A stretch of DNA of 64,000 nt, taken from the NCBI GenBank assembly GCA_040881985.1, contig JBBECE010000026.1:1-64000 (forward strand), written 5' to 3'. The stretch comes from JBBECE01 sp040881985. GTDB taxonomy: Bacteria; Pseudomonadota; Alphaproteobacteria; Rhizobiales; Devosiaceae. A program made the translations under genes and the position numbers. Shown one piece after another: positions 52,852-62,108 of the stretch. Position 1 is the first letter of the stretch. The number at the start of each line of letters is the position of its first letter. Below the pieces are notes generated by a model. The model was not told the origin of the DNA. It did no database searches and saw only the letters and a program-made list of their open reading frames with translations.

Positions 52852-54822
52852 TTGGCCCAGCCCGCTATGCCGAAACTGAAGCACTGGCGCTTCTCCGTCG
52901 ATTTCGAGCGCCTCGGATGGCTCACGATCGACACCGCAGGCTCGCCGGTCAATGTGATGAGCCGCGAGGTCATCAACGAGCTCGAGACCATTGTCGGCCG
53001 GCTTGAGGATCTCGTCGCCTCGGAGGAAGTGGCCGGCATTGTCCTGCTTTCGGGCAAGGACAATGGTTTCATCGCCGGCGCCGACGTCCGCGAGTTTGAC
53101 GAGATGGCGGACCCCTCCACCCTGCCTGAGGCGCTGCGGCGCACCCACGCGGTAATGGACCGGATCGAGGCGCTGAAGGCACCGATTGTCGCAGGTATTC
53201 ACGGCTTTTGCCTCGGAGGCGGGCTGGAACTGGCGCTCGCCTGCCACTATCGGGTGGCGGTCAACGACGAGGCGACCAAGATCGGTTTTCCCGAAATCAG
53301 GCTTGGCATTTTCCCCGGTTTCGGTGGCACCGGCCGGTCGATCCTGAGGGCCGGGCCGGTTGCTGCGATGACCGCAATGTTGACCGCGCGCACTCATTCG
53401 GGCCGCGCCGCCCGCGCCATGGGCCTCCTCGACAAGCTCGTGCCGCATCGCGACAGTCTCAGATGGGAAGCTCGCAAGGCGGTGATGCAGGAGCGCCGGT
53501 CAAAGCGGGCATGGGTCTTCAAGCGCCTGCCGGCCATGGGGTTGTTGCGCTCGCTCACGGCGCGGCGGATGCGCGAGCAGACCACTCCCAAAGCCAACGC
53601 GAAGCACTATCCCGCGCCCCACAGGCTGATCGACCTCTTCGAAGCGCACGGGGCCAATCCGCGCGCCTTTATCGAGGCCGAGATCGAAGCTTTCCCGCCG
53701 CTGATGGCAACCCGGACCGCGGCCAACCTGCGACGCATATTCTTCCTCTCCGAGGGTCTCAAGGCTCAGGGTGTCAAAGGATCGCCGAGGCCGGTCTTCA
53801 GGCGGGTGCATGTGGTCGGCGCCGGCGTTATGGGCGGGGACATCGCGGCCTGGTGCGCGCTGCGGGGGCTGGCGGTGACGTTGCAGGATCTCGACATGGT
53901 GCGGGTCAAGCCGGCGCTCGATCATGCGAAAAAGTTTTTTCAACGCCGGCTCAAGTCAAAAAAGGAAATCGACGCCGCAGTGGCGAGGCTTGCGGCGGAC
54001 GTCGCCGGCAAGGGCGTGGCGCGCGCCGACGTCGTGATCGAAGCGATTGTCGAGCGGCTCGAGGTCAAGCAGCAGCTCTTCGCGGGAATCGAACCGAGGC
54101 TCAAGCCTGGCGCGATCCTCGCTACCAACACCTCTTCAATCCCGCTCGAAGAGATCGGCACGGCGCTGAGAGACCCCTCACGTCTGATCGGCCTGCATTT
54201 CTTCAATCCGGTGGCGCAGCTGCCGCTGGTCGAAGTGGTCCGCGCCACCGCCAATTCCGAAGACTCGATCAGACTCGGTTGTTCCTTCGTCCTGGCTATC
54301 GGCAAGAGCCCGGTCGTGGTCCGGAGCGCGCCGGGGTTCCTCGTCAACCGGGTGCTGATGCCCTACATGCTCGCCGCAGTCGAGCGGGTCGAGGGCGGCG
54401 AGAATCCGGTCACTATCGACGAGGCGGCGGTCGCATTCGGCATGCCGATGGGGCCGATCGAGCTCATGGACACGGTCGGGCTCGATGTCGGCAAGCTGGT
54501 CGCCGAGGAACTCGGCCATACAGTGCCCTCTGGCAGCCGGTTCGCGAAACTGGTGGAGGCGGGCAAGCTCGGGCGCAAGGTTGGCGACGGGTTCTATCGG
54601 TGGAGAGACGGCAAGCCAGTCAAGCCGAGCGCGCCGGCGCATGGAGACCTGAGCGCGCTGGGGCGGGAACTGGTCGAACCGCTGGTCGACGAGTGCGAGC
54701 GGTGCCTCGAGGCGAAGATCGTCGCCAGCGCCGATCTCGTCGATATCGGGGTCATACTCGGCACCGGGTTCGCGCCATTTCTCGGCGGACCGCTGAAGGC
54801 CCGCGCCGATGGGGAGGCCTGA
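52852..54822 (+). CDS. fadJ: enoyl-CoA hydratase / 3-hydroxyacyl-CoA dehydrogenase
   Basis: 656 residues from TTG 52852, which has AAGGAAAG at the right distance; the ATG at 52867 is too far from it. The crotonase half (about 15-200) has IAGADVREF and GFCLGGGLELALACHYRVAV. The dehydrogenase half (about 320-600) has VHVVGAGVMGGDIAAWCALRG, ATNTSSIPLEEI and LIGLHFFNPVAQLPLVEVV. It carries out steps two and three of beta-oxidation. Confidence 0.93.
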   Translation: MAQPAMPKLKHWRFSVDFERLGWLTIDTAGSPVNVMSREVINELETIVGRLEDLVASEEVAGIVLLSGKDNGFIAGADVREFDEMADPSTLPEALRRTHAVMDRIEALKAPIVAGIHGFCLGGGLELALACHYRVAVNDEATKIGFPEIRLGIFPGFGGTGRSILRAGPVAAMTAMLTARTHSGRAARAMGLLDKLVPHRDSLRWEARKAVMQERRSKRAWVFKRLPAMGLLRSLTARRMREQTTPKANAKHYPAPHRLIDLFEAHGANPRAFIEAEIEAFPPLMATRTAANLRRIFFLSEGLKAQGVKGSPRPVFRRVHVVGAGVMGGDIAAWCALRGLAVTLQDLDMVRVKPALDHAKKFFQRRLKSKKEIDAAVARLAADVAGKGVARADVVIEAIVERLEVKQQLFAGIEPRLKPGAILATNTSSIPLEEIGTALRDPSRLIGLHFFNPVAQLPLVEVVRATANSEDSIRLGCSFVLAIGKSPVVVRSAPGFLVNRVLMPYMLAAVERVEGGENPVTIDEAAVAFGMPMGPIELMDTVGLDVGKLVAEELGHTVPSGSRFAKLVEAGKLGRKVGDGFYRWRDGKPVKPSAPAHGDLSALGRELVEPLVDECERCLEAKIVASADLVDIGVILGTGFAPFLGGPLKARADGEA

Positions 54823-54825
54823 GCC

Positions 54826-56118
54826 ATGGCTGAGGAGACGATCCGCAAAGTGGCGATCGTCGGCGGGGTCCGCATCCCCTTCTGCCGTGCCTATACCGGC
54901 TATCGCGACGAAACCAACCTTTCGATGCTATCCGGCGTCCTGGCCGGGCTTGCGGAAAAACACGGGCTGAAAGGCACCCATATCGACCAGGTGGTGGCCG
55001 GGGCGGTGCTCAACCAGTCGCGCGATTTCAATCTGGCCCGCGAGGCGGCGCTGAATGCCGGGCTCTCCCCGTCGACGCCGGGCACAACGATCCAGATCGC
55101 CTGCGGCACCTCGCTCGAAGCGGCGCTGATGCTCGGCGCCAAGATCGCGAGCGGCGAGATCGAGTGCGGGATCGCCGGCGGGTCGGACACGATTTCCAAT
55201 TCGCCGATCGTCTTTTCCGACAAGTTCGCCCACCGGCTCGCCGACCTCAACCGCGCCAAATCTGCGCGACACAAACTTGCAGCGCTGAGAGGCTTTTCAT
55301 TCGCCGAAATCGCTCCGCTCGTGCCCTCGACCGCCGAGCCGCGCACCGGACTGTCGATGGGCGAGCATTGCGAACTGATGGCGCGAGAATGGGGGATCAC
55401 CAGGGAGGCGCAGGACGAATGGGCGCTTGGCAGCCATCGGAAGGCCGCTTCGGCCTATGAGGCGGGCTTTCACGACGACCTCGTCGTTCCCCATGCCGGG
55501 ATCGTGCGCGACAACAATGTACGCGCCGACACAACGCTTGAGAAAATGGCGGCGATGGCGCCGGTCTTTGACCGCAAGTCGGGGCGGGGGACCCTGACCG
55601 CGGCCAATTCCACCCCGCTTACCGACGGGGCCGCCGCGATTCTGCTCGCCAGCGAGGACTGGGCGATGGAGCGCGGCTTGCCGATCCTTGCATGGCTTGA
55701 GGCGGGGGCGGTCTCGGCCAATGATTTCGCGCATGGTGACGGGCTCCTGATGGCCCCGACCGTCGCCGTCTCGAACCTCCTGAGGCGCAAGGGGTTCGGG
55801 ATTGCCAATATCGACCTCTTCGAGATTCACGAAGCGTTCGCGGCGCAGGTCTTGTGCACGCTCAAAGCCTTCACCGACCGGAAATATTCCCGCGACGTGC
55901 TCGGCCGTGACAAAGTGCTCGGCAAGATCGATCCCGAAAAGATCAATCTCAAGGGCTCCAGCCTCGCCTACGGGCATCCGTTCGCGGCGACCGGGGCCCG
56001 AATACTCGGCCTCACCGCCAAGCTGCTGCACACCGAGGACCGTTCGCGGGCGCTGATCTCGGTTTGTACGGCCGGCGGCATGGGCGTTGCCGCGCTAGTT
56101 TCCCGGGCCGGCCAATGA
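54826..56118 (+). CDS. fadI: acetyl-CoA C-acyltransferase (thiolase), FadI-like
   Basis: 430 residues. It has the acyl-accepting Cys in IQIACGTSLEAALMLGAKI, then NSTPLTDGAAAILLASE, the catalytic HEAFAAQVL, GHPFAATGARILG and the second Cys in SVCTAGGMGVA. It performs the final thiolytic cleavage of beta-oxidation. It is 3 bases from fadJ and ends the operon. Confidence 0.94.
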   Translation: MAEETIRKVAIVGGVRIPFCRAYTGYRDETNLSMLSGVLAGLAEKHGLKGTHIDQVVAGAVLNQSRDFNLAREAALNAGLSPSTPGTTIQIACGTSLEAALMLGAKIASGEIECGIAGGSDTISNSPIVFSDKFAHRLADLNRAKSARHKLAALRGFSFAEIAPLVPSTAEPRTGLSMGEHCELMAREWGITREAQDEWALGSHRKAASAYEAGFHDDLVVPHAGIVRDNNVRADTTLEKMAAMAPVFDRKSGRGTLTAANSTPLTDGAAAILLASEDWAMERGLPILAWLEAGAVSANDFAHGDGLLMAPTVAVSNLLRRKGFGIANIDLFEIHEAFAAQVLCTLKAFTDRKYSRDVLGRDKVLGKIDPEKINLKGSSLAYGHPFAATGARILGLTAKLLHTEDRSRALISVCTAGGMGVAALVSRAGQ

Positions 56119-56262
56119 GTGCTTGCCAACAAGTTTCGGGCAAGGATACGCTCGAAAACAGGCGTCCGGACAAGGTCCAGGGCGCGGAATTCAAGGCCCG
56201 AAGCCACCTTTTGCCAGAAAGACGGGGGGATCGGGAGGGAAACGTCAATAAGGAGAGAAGCA

Positions 56263-57885
56263 ATGAAATTCGCCTCCATCATGAAAGCGGCGGCGCTGGC
56301 GGGCGCGACGGCCGGCGTATTGGCCGGATCGGCGCTCGCGGCCGAAGTGCCGGCGGGCACCAACCTTGCCGCCGAACAGGTATTCAGATACCGCGTCCTC
56401 GACAATATCCGCGCGCTCGACCCGCAATTGGCGGAAGACGTCGATACCGCCTACGTCGTCAACCAGCTCTTCGAGGGCCTCTACAACGAAGATGCACTGG
56501 GCAACCCGGTTCCCGGCGCCGCCGAGAGCTATGAGGCGAATGAAGACTACACCGTTTACACTTTCCATCTGCGCGATGCGAAATGGTCGAACGGCGATCC
56601 GGTGACCGCGCAGGACTTCGTCTATGGCTGGCAGCGCGCCGTCGATCCGGCGCTCGCCTCGACCTACGCCTACTATCTCGGCCTGGTGAACATCGTGAAC
56701 GCCGATGACATCGTCGCAGGCACCAAGCCGCTTAGCGATCTCGGCGTGAAGGCCCTCGACGACAAGACGCTTGAAGTCACGCTGAAGGTGCCAACGCCGT
56801 GGTTTGTCAAGACCCTGGCGCACTCGACGCTGTTCGCCGCGCCCAGGTCAGTCGTCGAACAATACGGCGCCGACTGGACCAACCCGGAAAACATCGTCGG
56901 CAACGGCTCCTACATCCTTGTCGAAAACTCGCCGGGCGAGCGCGTGGTGCTTCGGCGCAACCCGAACTACTGGGACAATGCCAATACCGTCATCGAGGAA
57001 GTGCAATTCCTCACCATCAATGACGAGAACCAGGGCCTGACCCGCTGGCGCGCCGGCGAAGTCGACCAGACCGACGTCCCGGCCGGCCAGTATCCGTCCC
57101 TCGAAGCCGAACTGCCCGACCAGACCTACTCGGTGCCGCAGTTCTGCACCTACTATGCCAGCGTCAACATGACGGGCACTGCTCCTGACGCACTCAAGTC
57201 GCTGCAAGTGAGGCAGGCGCTCAACCTCGCTATCGACCGCGACGTAATCGTTAACGCCGTTCTACAGGGCGGCCAGACCCCGGCCTATTCGTTCACCAAC
57301 CCGCACACATCGGAGTTCGAGATGCCGGATATCCCGGCCGCTTCGATGACGCAGGGCGAACGCGACGCGATGGCCCAACAGCTGATGGCAGAAGCGGGCT
57401 ACGGTCCGGACAATCCCATCACCCTCGACTACATCTACAACACGTCCGAGGCGCACAAGGCCATAGGGACCGTGATCGGTCAGATGTGGAAGGAAAAGCT
57501 TGGCGTGACCTTGAACATCTCCGACATGGAGTTCGCCGTACTTTCCGATCGGCGGCACTCGCAGGACTTCGAATTGGCTCGCAACGCGTGGTGTGGTGAC
57601 TACAACGAAGCCTCGACCTTCCTGTCGCTCCATGACTCGAAGTCGGAGCAGAACGACAGCGGCTGGGCCAATGCCGAAGTCGATGCGCTCCTCGCCGCCG
57701 CCAAGACGTCAGCCAACCCCAACGAGCAGTACAAGCAGATCGAAGCGATCGCGGCCGAAGAAGTCCCGATCATGCCGATCTACTTCTACGCCAAGGTGTT
57801 CATGCAGACGCCGAATGTGCATGGCTGGCCCTTCAATAACGTTGAACAGATCTGGTACGCCAAGGACATGTACATGACGGAGTAG
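56263..57885 (+). CDS. oppA: oligopeptide ABC transporter, periplasmic binding protein
   Basis: 540 residues from ATG 56263 with AAGGAGAG upstream. A signal peptide ends GSALA. The SBP_bac_5 fold shows YVVNQLFEGLYNEDALGNPVPGAAESYE, YTFHLRDAKWSNGDPVTAQDFVYGWQRAVDP and QALNLAIDRD. The W-S-N-G-D-P-V-T-A-x-D-F-V-Y signature and length fit OppA/MppA. It is first of oppABCDF, separated from oppB by a terminator-like hairpin. Confidence 0.93.
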   Translation: MKFASIMKAAALAGATAGVLAGSALAAEVPAGTNLAAEQVFRYRVLDNIRALDPQLAEDVDTAYVVNQLFEGLYNEDALGNPVPGAAESYEANEDYTVYTFHLRDAKWSNGDPVTAQDFVYGWQRAVDPALASTYAYYLGLVNIVNADDIVAGTKPLSDLGVKALDDKTLEVTLKVPTPWFVKTLAHSTLFAAPRSVVEQYGADWTNPENIVGNGSYILVENSPGERVVLRRNPNYWDNANTVIEEVQFLTINDENQGLTRWRAGEVDQTDVPAGQYPSLEAELPDQTYSVPQFCTYYASVNMTGTAPDALKSLQVRQALNLAIDRDVIVNAVLQGGQTPAYSFTNPHTSEFEMPDIPAASMTQGERDAMAQQLMAEAGYGPDNPITLDYIYNTSEAHKAIGTVIGQMWKEKLGVTLNISDMEFAVLSDRRHSQDFELARNAWCGDYNEASTFLSLHDSKSEQNDSGWANAEVDALLAAAKTSANPNEQYKQIEAIAAEEVPIMPIYFYAKVFMQTPNVHGWPFNNVEQIWYAKDMYMTE

Positions 57886-57903
57886 ACTACTCCGGCGAAC
57901 AAC

Positions 57904-57932
57904 GAAGCCCCCGCGCCCGGCGCGGGGGCTTT
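57904..57932 (+). terminator. attenuating hairpin between oppA and oppB
   Basis: An 11-bp stem AAGCCCCCGCG/CGCGGGGGCTT is followed by TATCGCTTT. Partial termination here would give more binding protein than permease, a common arrangement in such operons. Confidence 0.7.
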
Positions 57933-57971
57933 ATCGCTTTACGAAGGGCGAGACCCCTCGGATAACCCAAG

Positions 57972-58895
57972 ATGCTGAAGTTCATCCTCAGACGCCTCGC
58001 CATCGCCATCCCGACGATCCTGTTGTTGATTGTCTTCTCGTTCATTCTCATGAAGATCGCGCCGGGCACGCCGTTTTCCGGTGAAAAGGCGATCCCCGAG
58101 GAAGTTCTGAAAAACGTTTACGCGCGATACGGCCTCGACAAGCCCGAGTGGCAGCAACTGCTCGAATACATCTGGAACATCGTCGCCCATTTCGATTTCG
58201 GTCCGTCTTTCAAATATCGGGACCGAACGGTCAACGACATCATCGCCCAGGGCTTCCCGGTTACCCTGACCTATGGATTCTGGTCCTTCATCGTCGCCAC
58301 CACGTTTGGCGTCGCTTTGGGGATCGTCGCCGCAGTCCGCCAGAACAGCTGGGTCGACTATTTTGCCGTCGGGGTGACGATCGGCGCCCAGGTGGTGCCG
58401 AATTTTGTGCTCGCGCCAATCCTGGTGCTCGTCTTCACGCTGTGGCTGAACTGGCTGCCTGGCGGTGGCTGGGAAGGTGGGGAGTTGAGTCACATTATCT
58501 TGCCGGTGATTGCGCTGTCGGCCACCTTTGTGGCGAGTATCGCGCGCATCATGCGCTCCTCGATGCTGGAAGTGCTCAATTCCAATTTCATCCGCACGGC
58601 CAGGGCAAAGGGCATGCCGGGCTGGCAGGTGATCGTCAAACACGCGCTGAAGCCGTCTCTGCTGCCGGTCGTTTCCTATCTGGGGCCAGTGTTCGTCGGC
58701 ATGATCACCGGATCGGTCGTGGTCGATCTTTACTTTTCGACCGGTGGGATCGGCCAGTGGTTTGTCAACAGCGCGCTGAACCGCGACTATTCGACAATCC
58801 TCGGCATCACCATCCTGCTCGGCGCGCTCACCATCACCGCCAACCTAGTGGTTGACGTTCTCTACGCCTGGCTCGACCCCAAGATCCGCTATTAG
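57972..58895 (+). CDS. oppB: oligopeptide ABC transporter, permease OppB
   Basis: 307 residues with six membrane helices. The first (IAIPTILLLIVFSFILMKIAPGTPF) is the usual DppB/OppB opening. The permease loop NSNFIRTARAKGMPGWQVIVKHALKPSLLPVVSYLG carries the EAA-type motif that contacts the ATPase. Inner membrane. Confidence 0.94.
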   Translation: MLKFILRRLAIAIPTILLLIVFSFILMKIAPGTPFSGEKAIPEEVLKNVYARYGLDKPEWQQLLEYIWNIVAHFDFGPSFKYRDRTVNDIIAQGFPVTLTYGFWSFIVATTFGVALGIVAAVRQNSWVDYFAVGVTIGAQVVPNFVLAPILVLVFTLWLNWLPGGGWEGGELSHIILPVIALSATFVASIARIMRSSMLEVLNSNFIRTARAKGMPGWQVIVKHALKPSLLPVVSYLGPVFVGMITGSVVVDLYFSTGGIGQWFVNSALNRDYSTILGITILLGALTITANLVVDVLYAWLDPKIRY

Positions 58896-58906
58896 GAACC
58901 ACGGCC

Positions 58907-59836
58907 ATGCTGGCAGACTCCCGTATCGAAAGCCTGACGACCCTGGAACGAAGTGAGGTCACATCGGTCAAGGGCCGCTCCCTCTGGCAGGACGCCGGAA
59001 GGCGATTCCTCAAGAACAGGGCTGCGTTGGTGTGCGCAGTGCTCCTGGCACTGATCGTCACCTTTACCCTTGTCGGTCCGTTCTTTGCGAAATGGTCCAT
59101 CGAGAAGATCGATTGGACGGTGATCGGGAAGGTCCCTCAACTCGGCTTTCCATCCTCCCAGACCGGTCATTACTTCGGCACCGACCAGGTCGGACGCGAC
59201 CTCTACTCTCGCCTGATCCAGGGGACGCAGATTTCACTCGGCGTGGGCATGCTGGGCGCCTCGGTAGCGGTCATTGTCGGCACACTTTACGGGTCAGTCG
59301 CCGGCTATTTCGGCGGTCGGCTCGATAGCGCCATGATGCGTTTCGTCGACGTGCTCTATTCGATCCCTTACATGTTCATCCTGATCCTGCTGCTGGTGAT
59401 GTTCGGCCGATCGTTCTTCATGCTATTCATCGGCATCGGACTGATCTCATGGCTCGGCATGGCGCGGGTGGTGCGCGGGCAGACGCTTTCGCTCAAGAAC
59501 CGTGAATTCGTCGAGGCAGCGGTCGCGACCGGCGTCCGACCCTTCGGTATCGTCATTCGGCATGTCGTCCCGAATCTCCTCGGCATCGTCGTGGTTTACG
59601 CGACGCTCCTCATTCCCGAGATGATTCTGATCGAATCCTTCATCTCCTTCCTCGGGCTCGGCATTCAGGAGCCGAACACCTCCCTCGGCATGCTGATCAG
59701 CGAGGGCGCGCAGACGATGCAATACGGCACACTCTGGCAGCTGTTGTTCCCGCTGTCCTGCTTCGTCGTCATGCTATTCAGCTTCTATTTTGTCGGCGAT
59801 GGGCTGCGCGACGCCCTCGACCCGAAGGACCGCTGA
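58907..59836 (+). CDS. oppC: oligopeptide ABC transporter, permease OppC
   Basis: 309 residues. It has a cytoplasmic N-terminus, helix NRAALVCAVLLALIVTFTLVGPFF, HYFGTDQVGRDLYSRLIQGTQISLGVG, and the loop SLKNREFVEAAVATGVRPFGIVIRHVVPNLLG, typical of OppC/DppC. It ends in DGLRDALDPKDR, as is usual. The next gene starts at the base after its stop. Confidence 0.94.
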   Translation: MLADSRIESLTTLERSEVTSVKGRSLWQDAGRRFLKNRAALVCAVLLALIVTFTLVGPFFAKWSIEKIDWTVIGKVPQLGFPSSQTGHYFGTDQVGRDLYSRLIQGTQISLGVGMLGASVAVIVGTLYGSVAGYFGGRLDSAMMRFVDVLYSIPYMFILILLLVMFGRSFFMLFIGIGLISWLGMARVVRGQTLSLKNREFVEAAVATGVRPFGIVIRHVVPNLLGIVVVYATLLIPEMILIESFISFLGLGIQEPNTSLGMLISEGAQTMQYGTLWQLLFPLSCFVVMLFSFYFVGDGLRDALDPKDR

Positions 59837-60823
59837 ATGGCCGAAGTGCTGCGTGTCGAAGACCTGTCGGTCGAGTTCGACCTTCACCAAAGCGTCGTCG
59901 AAGCGGTCAAGGAGCTGACCTTTACGCTGCATCAAGGCGAGACGCTCGCCGTCGTCGGAGAATCCGGCGCTGGCAAGAGCCAGGTTTTCCTTGCGATCAT
60001 GGGTCTGCTGGCGCGCAATGGGCGTGCAGCCGGTCGGGCCTTGCTCGGCAATGTCGACCTGCTAACCCTCTCGCCGGGACGGCTCAATCGCTATCGCGGC
60101 AAGGACATTGCGATGATCTTCCAGGATCCGATGACCTCGCTCAACCCAACGCTCCGAGTCGAAGCGCAGCTTGCCGAGGTGCTGGTCGAACATCAGGGCA
60201 TGGGCCGCGAAGCAGCGGTCAAAGCCAGCATCGCCATGCTTGAACGGGTTGGCATTCCCGAACCGGTCAAACGATCGCGCGCCTATCCGCATGAGCTTTC
60301 GGGCGGGATGCGGCAACGGGTGATGATCGCGATGGCGCTGCTTTGCCGGCCGAAAGTGCTGATCGCCGACGAACCTACAACCGCCCTCGACGTGACCGTA
60401 CAGGCGCAAATTCTGACGCTCTTCAAGGATCTGACCAACGAACTCGGCACGGCCTTGGTGCTGATCACCCATGATCTCGGGGTAGTCGCCGGTCTCGCCG
60501 ATCGCATGATGGTCATGTATGGGGGCAGGGCGGTCGAGACGGGGCCGGTCGATGACGTTTTCTATGATCCACGCCACCCCTACACGTTCGGACTTCTTCA
60601 TTCGACGCCGCACGCGGCGGCGAAATATCACCGGCTTACGCCCATCGAGGGCCTGCCCCCGAGCCTCGAACATCTGCCCACCGGTTGTTCATTCCATCCG
60701 CGTTGCGCCTTCCATTTCGACCGTTGCCTCAAGGAACGGCCGCCGCTGAAAGGCTTCGCTGGCGAGCGGGCGCGCGCCTGTTTCTACCAGGGCCGGATGG
60801 CCTATGAGGAGATCGGCTCGTGA
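59837..60823 (+). CDS. oppD: oligopeptide ABC transporter, ATPase OppD
   Basis: 328 residues. Walker A GESGAGKS, Q-loop IFQDPMTSLNP, signature ELSGGMRQRVMIAMAL, Walker B VLIADEPTTALD, H-loop LITHDLGVVAG, and the C-terminal oligopeptide domain LPTGCSFHPRC with Cys residues that in some homologues bind an Fe-S cluster. Its stop overlaps the oppF GTG. Confidence 0.95.
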   Translation: MAEVLRVEDLSVEFDLHQSVVEAVKELTFTLHQGETLAVVGESGAGKSQVFLAIMGLLARNGRAAGRALLGNVDLLTLSPGRLNRYRGKDIAMIFQDPMTSLNPTLRVEAQLAEVLVEHQGMGREAAVKASIAMLERVGIPEPVKRSRAYPHELSGGMRQRVMIAMALLCRPKVLIADEPTTALDVTVQAQILTLFKDLTNELGTALVLITHDLGVVAGLADRMMVMYGGRAVETGPVDDVFYDPRHPYTFGLLHSTPHAAAKYHRLTPIEGLPPSLEHLPTGCSFHPRCAFHFDRCLKERPPLKGFAGERARACFYQGRMAYEEIGS

Positions 60824-61857
60824 GCGCCGTGGCCGGCCCGCCGCTGCTCAGGGTGGAGGGGCTGAGCAAGCGCTTCTACATCTCCGGCGGGCTCCTCGCG
60901 CGGCCGCTGGTGCTGACTGCGCTCGACGACATCTCCTTTTCCGTCCGGAGCGGGGAGACGCTCGGTATCGTCGGGGAATCGGGGTGCGGGAAATCGACGC
61001 TCGGCCGCTGCATCCTGCAATTGATCGGGGTCGATCAGGGGCGAGTCTTGTGGCTCGGCCAGGACCTTACCGAACTCAGCGCCGAAGCGATGCGCCGCCG
61101 CCGCCACGACCTGCAGATTATTTTTCAGGACCCGCTCGCCTCGCTCAATCCGCGAATGACGGTCGGCGAGATTATCGGTGATCCGTTGCGCGCTCTGGCG
61201 CCCGAATTGTCGAAACTTGAGCGCGTCGAGCGTGTGTTCAAGGTGATGGAGTCGGTCGGGCTGCTGAAGGAGATGGTCAACCGCTATCCGCACGAGTTCT
61301 CGGGCGGGCAGGCGCAGCGCATCGCGATCGCCCGGGCGCTGATCACCGAGCCTAAGCTGATCGTGTGCGACGAACCGGTCTCGGCGCTCGATGTGTCGAT
61401 CCAGGCGCAAATCCTGAATCTGCTCGCCGATCTCAAGGACCAGTACCAGCTCACCCTCGTCTTCATCAGCCACGATCTCAGCGTCGTCAAACACGTCTCC
61501 GATCGCATTCTGGTGCTCTATCTCGGGCGGATCGTCGAACTGGCTCCGGCCGACGTGCTCTATGGGGACCCCAAGCACCCCTATACCCAGGCGCTGCTGA
61601 CCGCGGTGCCGATCCCCGACCCGAAGCTCGCCCGGGCTCGCACCATCGACGCGCTGGAAGGGGAAATCCCCTCTCCGATCAGTCCGCCCTCGGGCTGCCA
61701 TTTCCGCACCCGCTGCCGCTATGCAATCGGCCGGTGCGCCGAGGAAGTGCCCCCGCTCGAGGAAATACCGGGCGGGCGGCTGATTCGCTGCCATCGCTGG
61801 GCCGAGATCGACGCCCTGTTGACCGGCGTCGTGCAAGTTGACTCTGTGGCTGAATAA
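60820..61857 (+). CDS. oppF: oligopeptide ABC transporter, ATPase OppF
   Basis: 345 residues from GTG 60820. Walker A GESGCGKS, Q-loop IFQDPLASLNPRMTVG, signature FSGGQAQRIAIARAL, Walker B LIVCDEPVSALDVSIQAQ, H-loop FISHDLSVVKHV, and SGCHFRTRCRYAIGRC at the end. It pairs with OppD as a heterodimeric ATPase and closes the operon. Confidence 0.95.
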   Translation: MSAVAGPPLLRVEGLSKRFYISGGLLARPLVLTALDDISFSVRSGETLGIVGESGCGKSTLGRCILQLIGVDQGRVLWLGQDLTELSAEAMRRRRHDLQIIFQDPLASLNPRMTVGEIIGDPLRALAPELSKLERVERVFKVMESVGLLKEMVNRYPHEFSGGQAQRIAIARALITEPKLIVCDEPVSALDVSIQAQILNLLADLKDQYQLTLVFISHDLSVVKHVSDRILVLYLGRIVELAPADVLYGDPKHPYTQALLTAVPIPDPKLARARTIDALEGEIPSPISPPSGCHFRTRCRYAIGRCAEEVPPLEEIPGGRLIRCHRWAEIDALLTGVVQVDSVAE

Positions 61858-61922
61858 CCCTATCAAGGCCGCCGATTGATGGCGCCGGGCGGCGCCAATT
61901 TTGTGGCTAGAGGCCTGCCGCG

Positions 61923-62048
61923 ATGAAGGTCAGGAATTCGCTTAGATCGCTGCGCACCCGCCACCGCGCCAACAAGCTCGTGCGGCGGCGCGGCCGCCTT
62001 TATATCATCAACCCCGTCAACCGACGCTACAAGGCCCGCCAGGGCTGA
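61923..62048 (+). CDS. rpmJ: 50S ribosomal protein L36 (bL36), long form
   Basis: 41 residues: MKVRNSLRSL at the start, then a stretch rich in Arg and Lys, ending YKARQG. The zinc Cys/His residues of the classical short L36 are absent, as in the paralogue without zinc ligands (C-minus form) common in alphaproteobacteria. It has its own terminator right after it. Confidence 0.95.
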   Translation: MKVRNSLRSLRTRHRANKLVRRRGRLYIINPVNRRYKARQG

Positions 62049-62071
62049 GCGCAGCCGGCGCACTCATAGCG

Positions 62072-62096
62072 AGGCCCGTTCCGTACGGGCCTTTTT
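62072..62096 (+). terminator. intrinsic terminator of rpmJ
   Basis: A stem AGGCCCGT/ACGGGCCT (62072-62079, 62085-62092) with a 5-base loop and a T5 tract lies 24 bases after the stop. Confidence 0.85.
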
Positions 62097-62108
62097 GCTG
62101 TCCGGAGT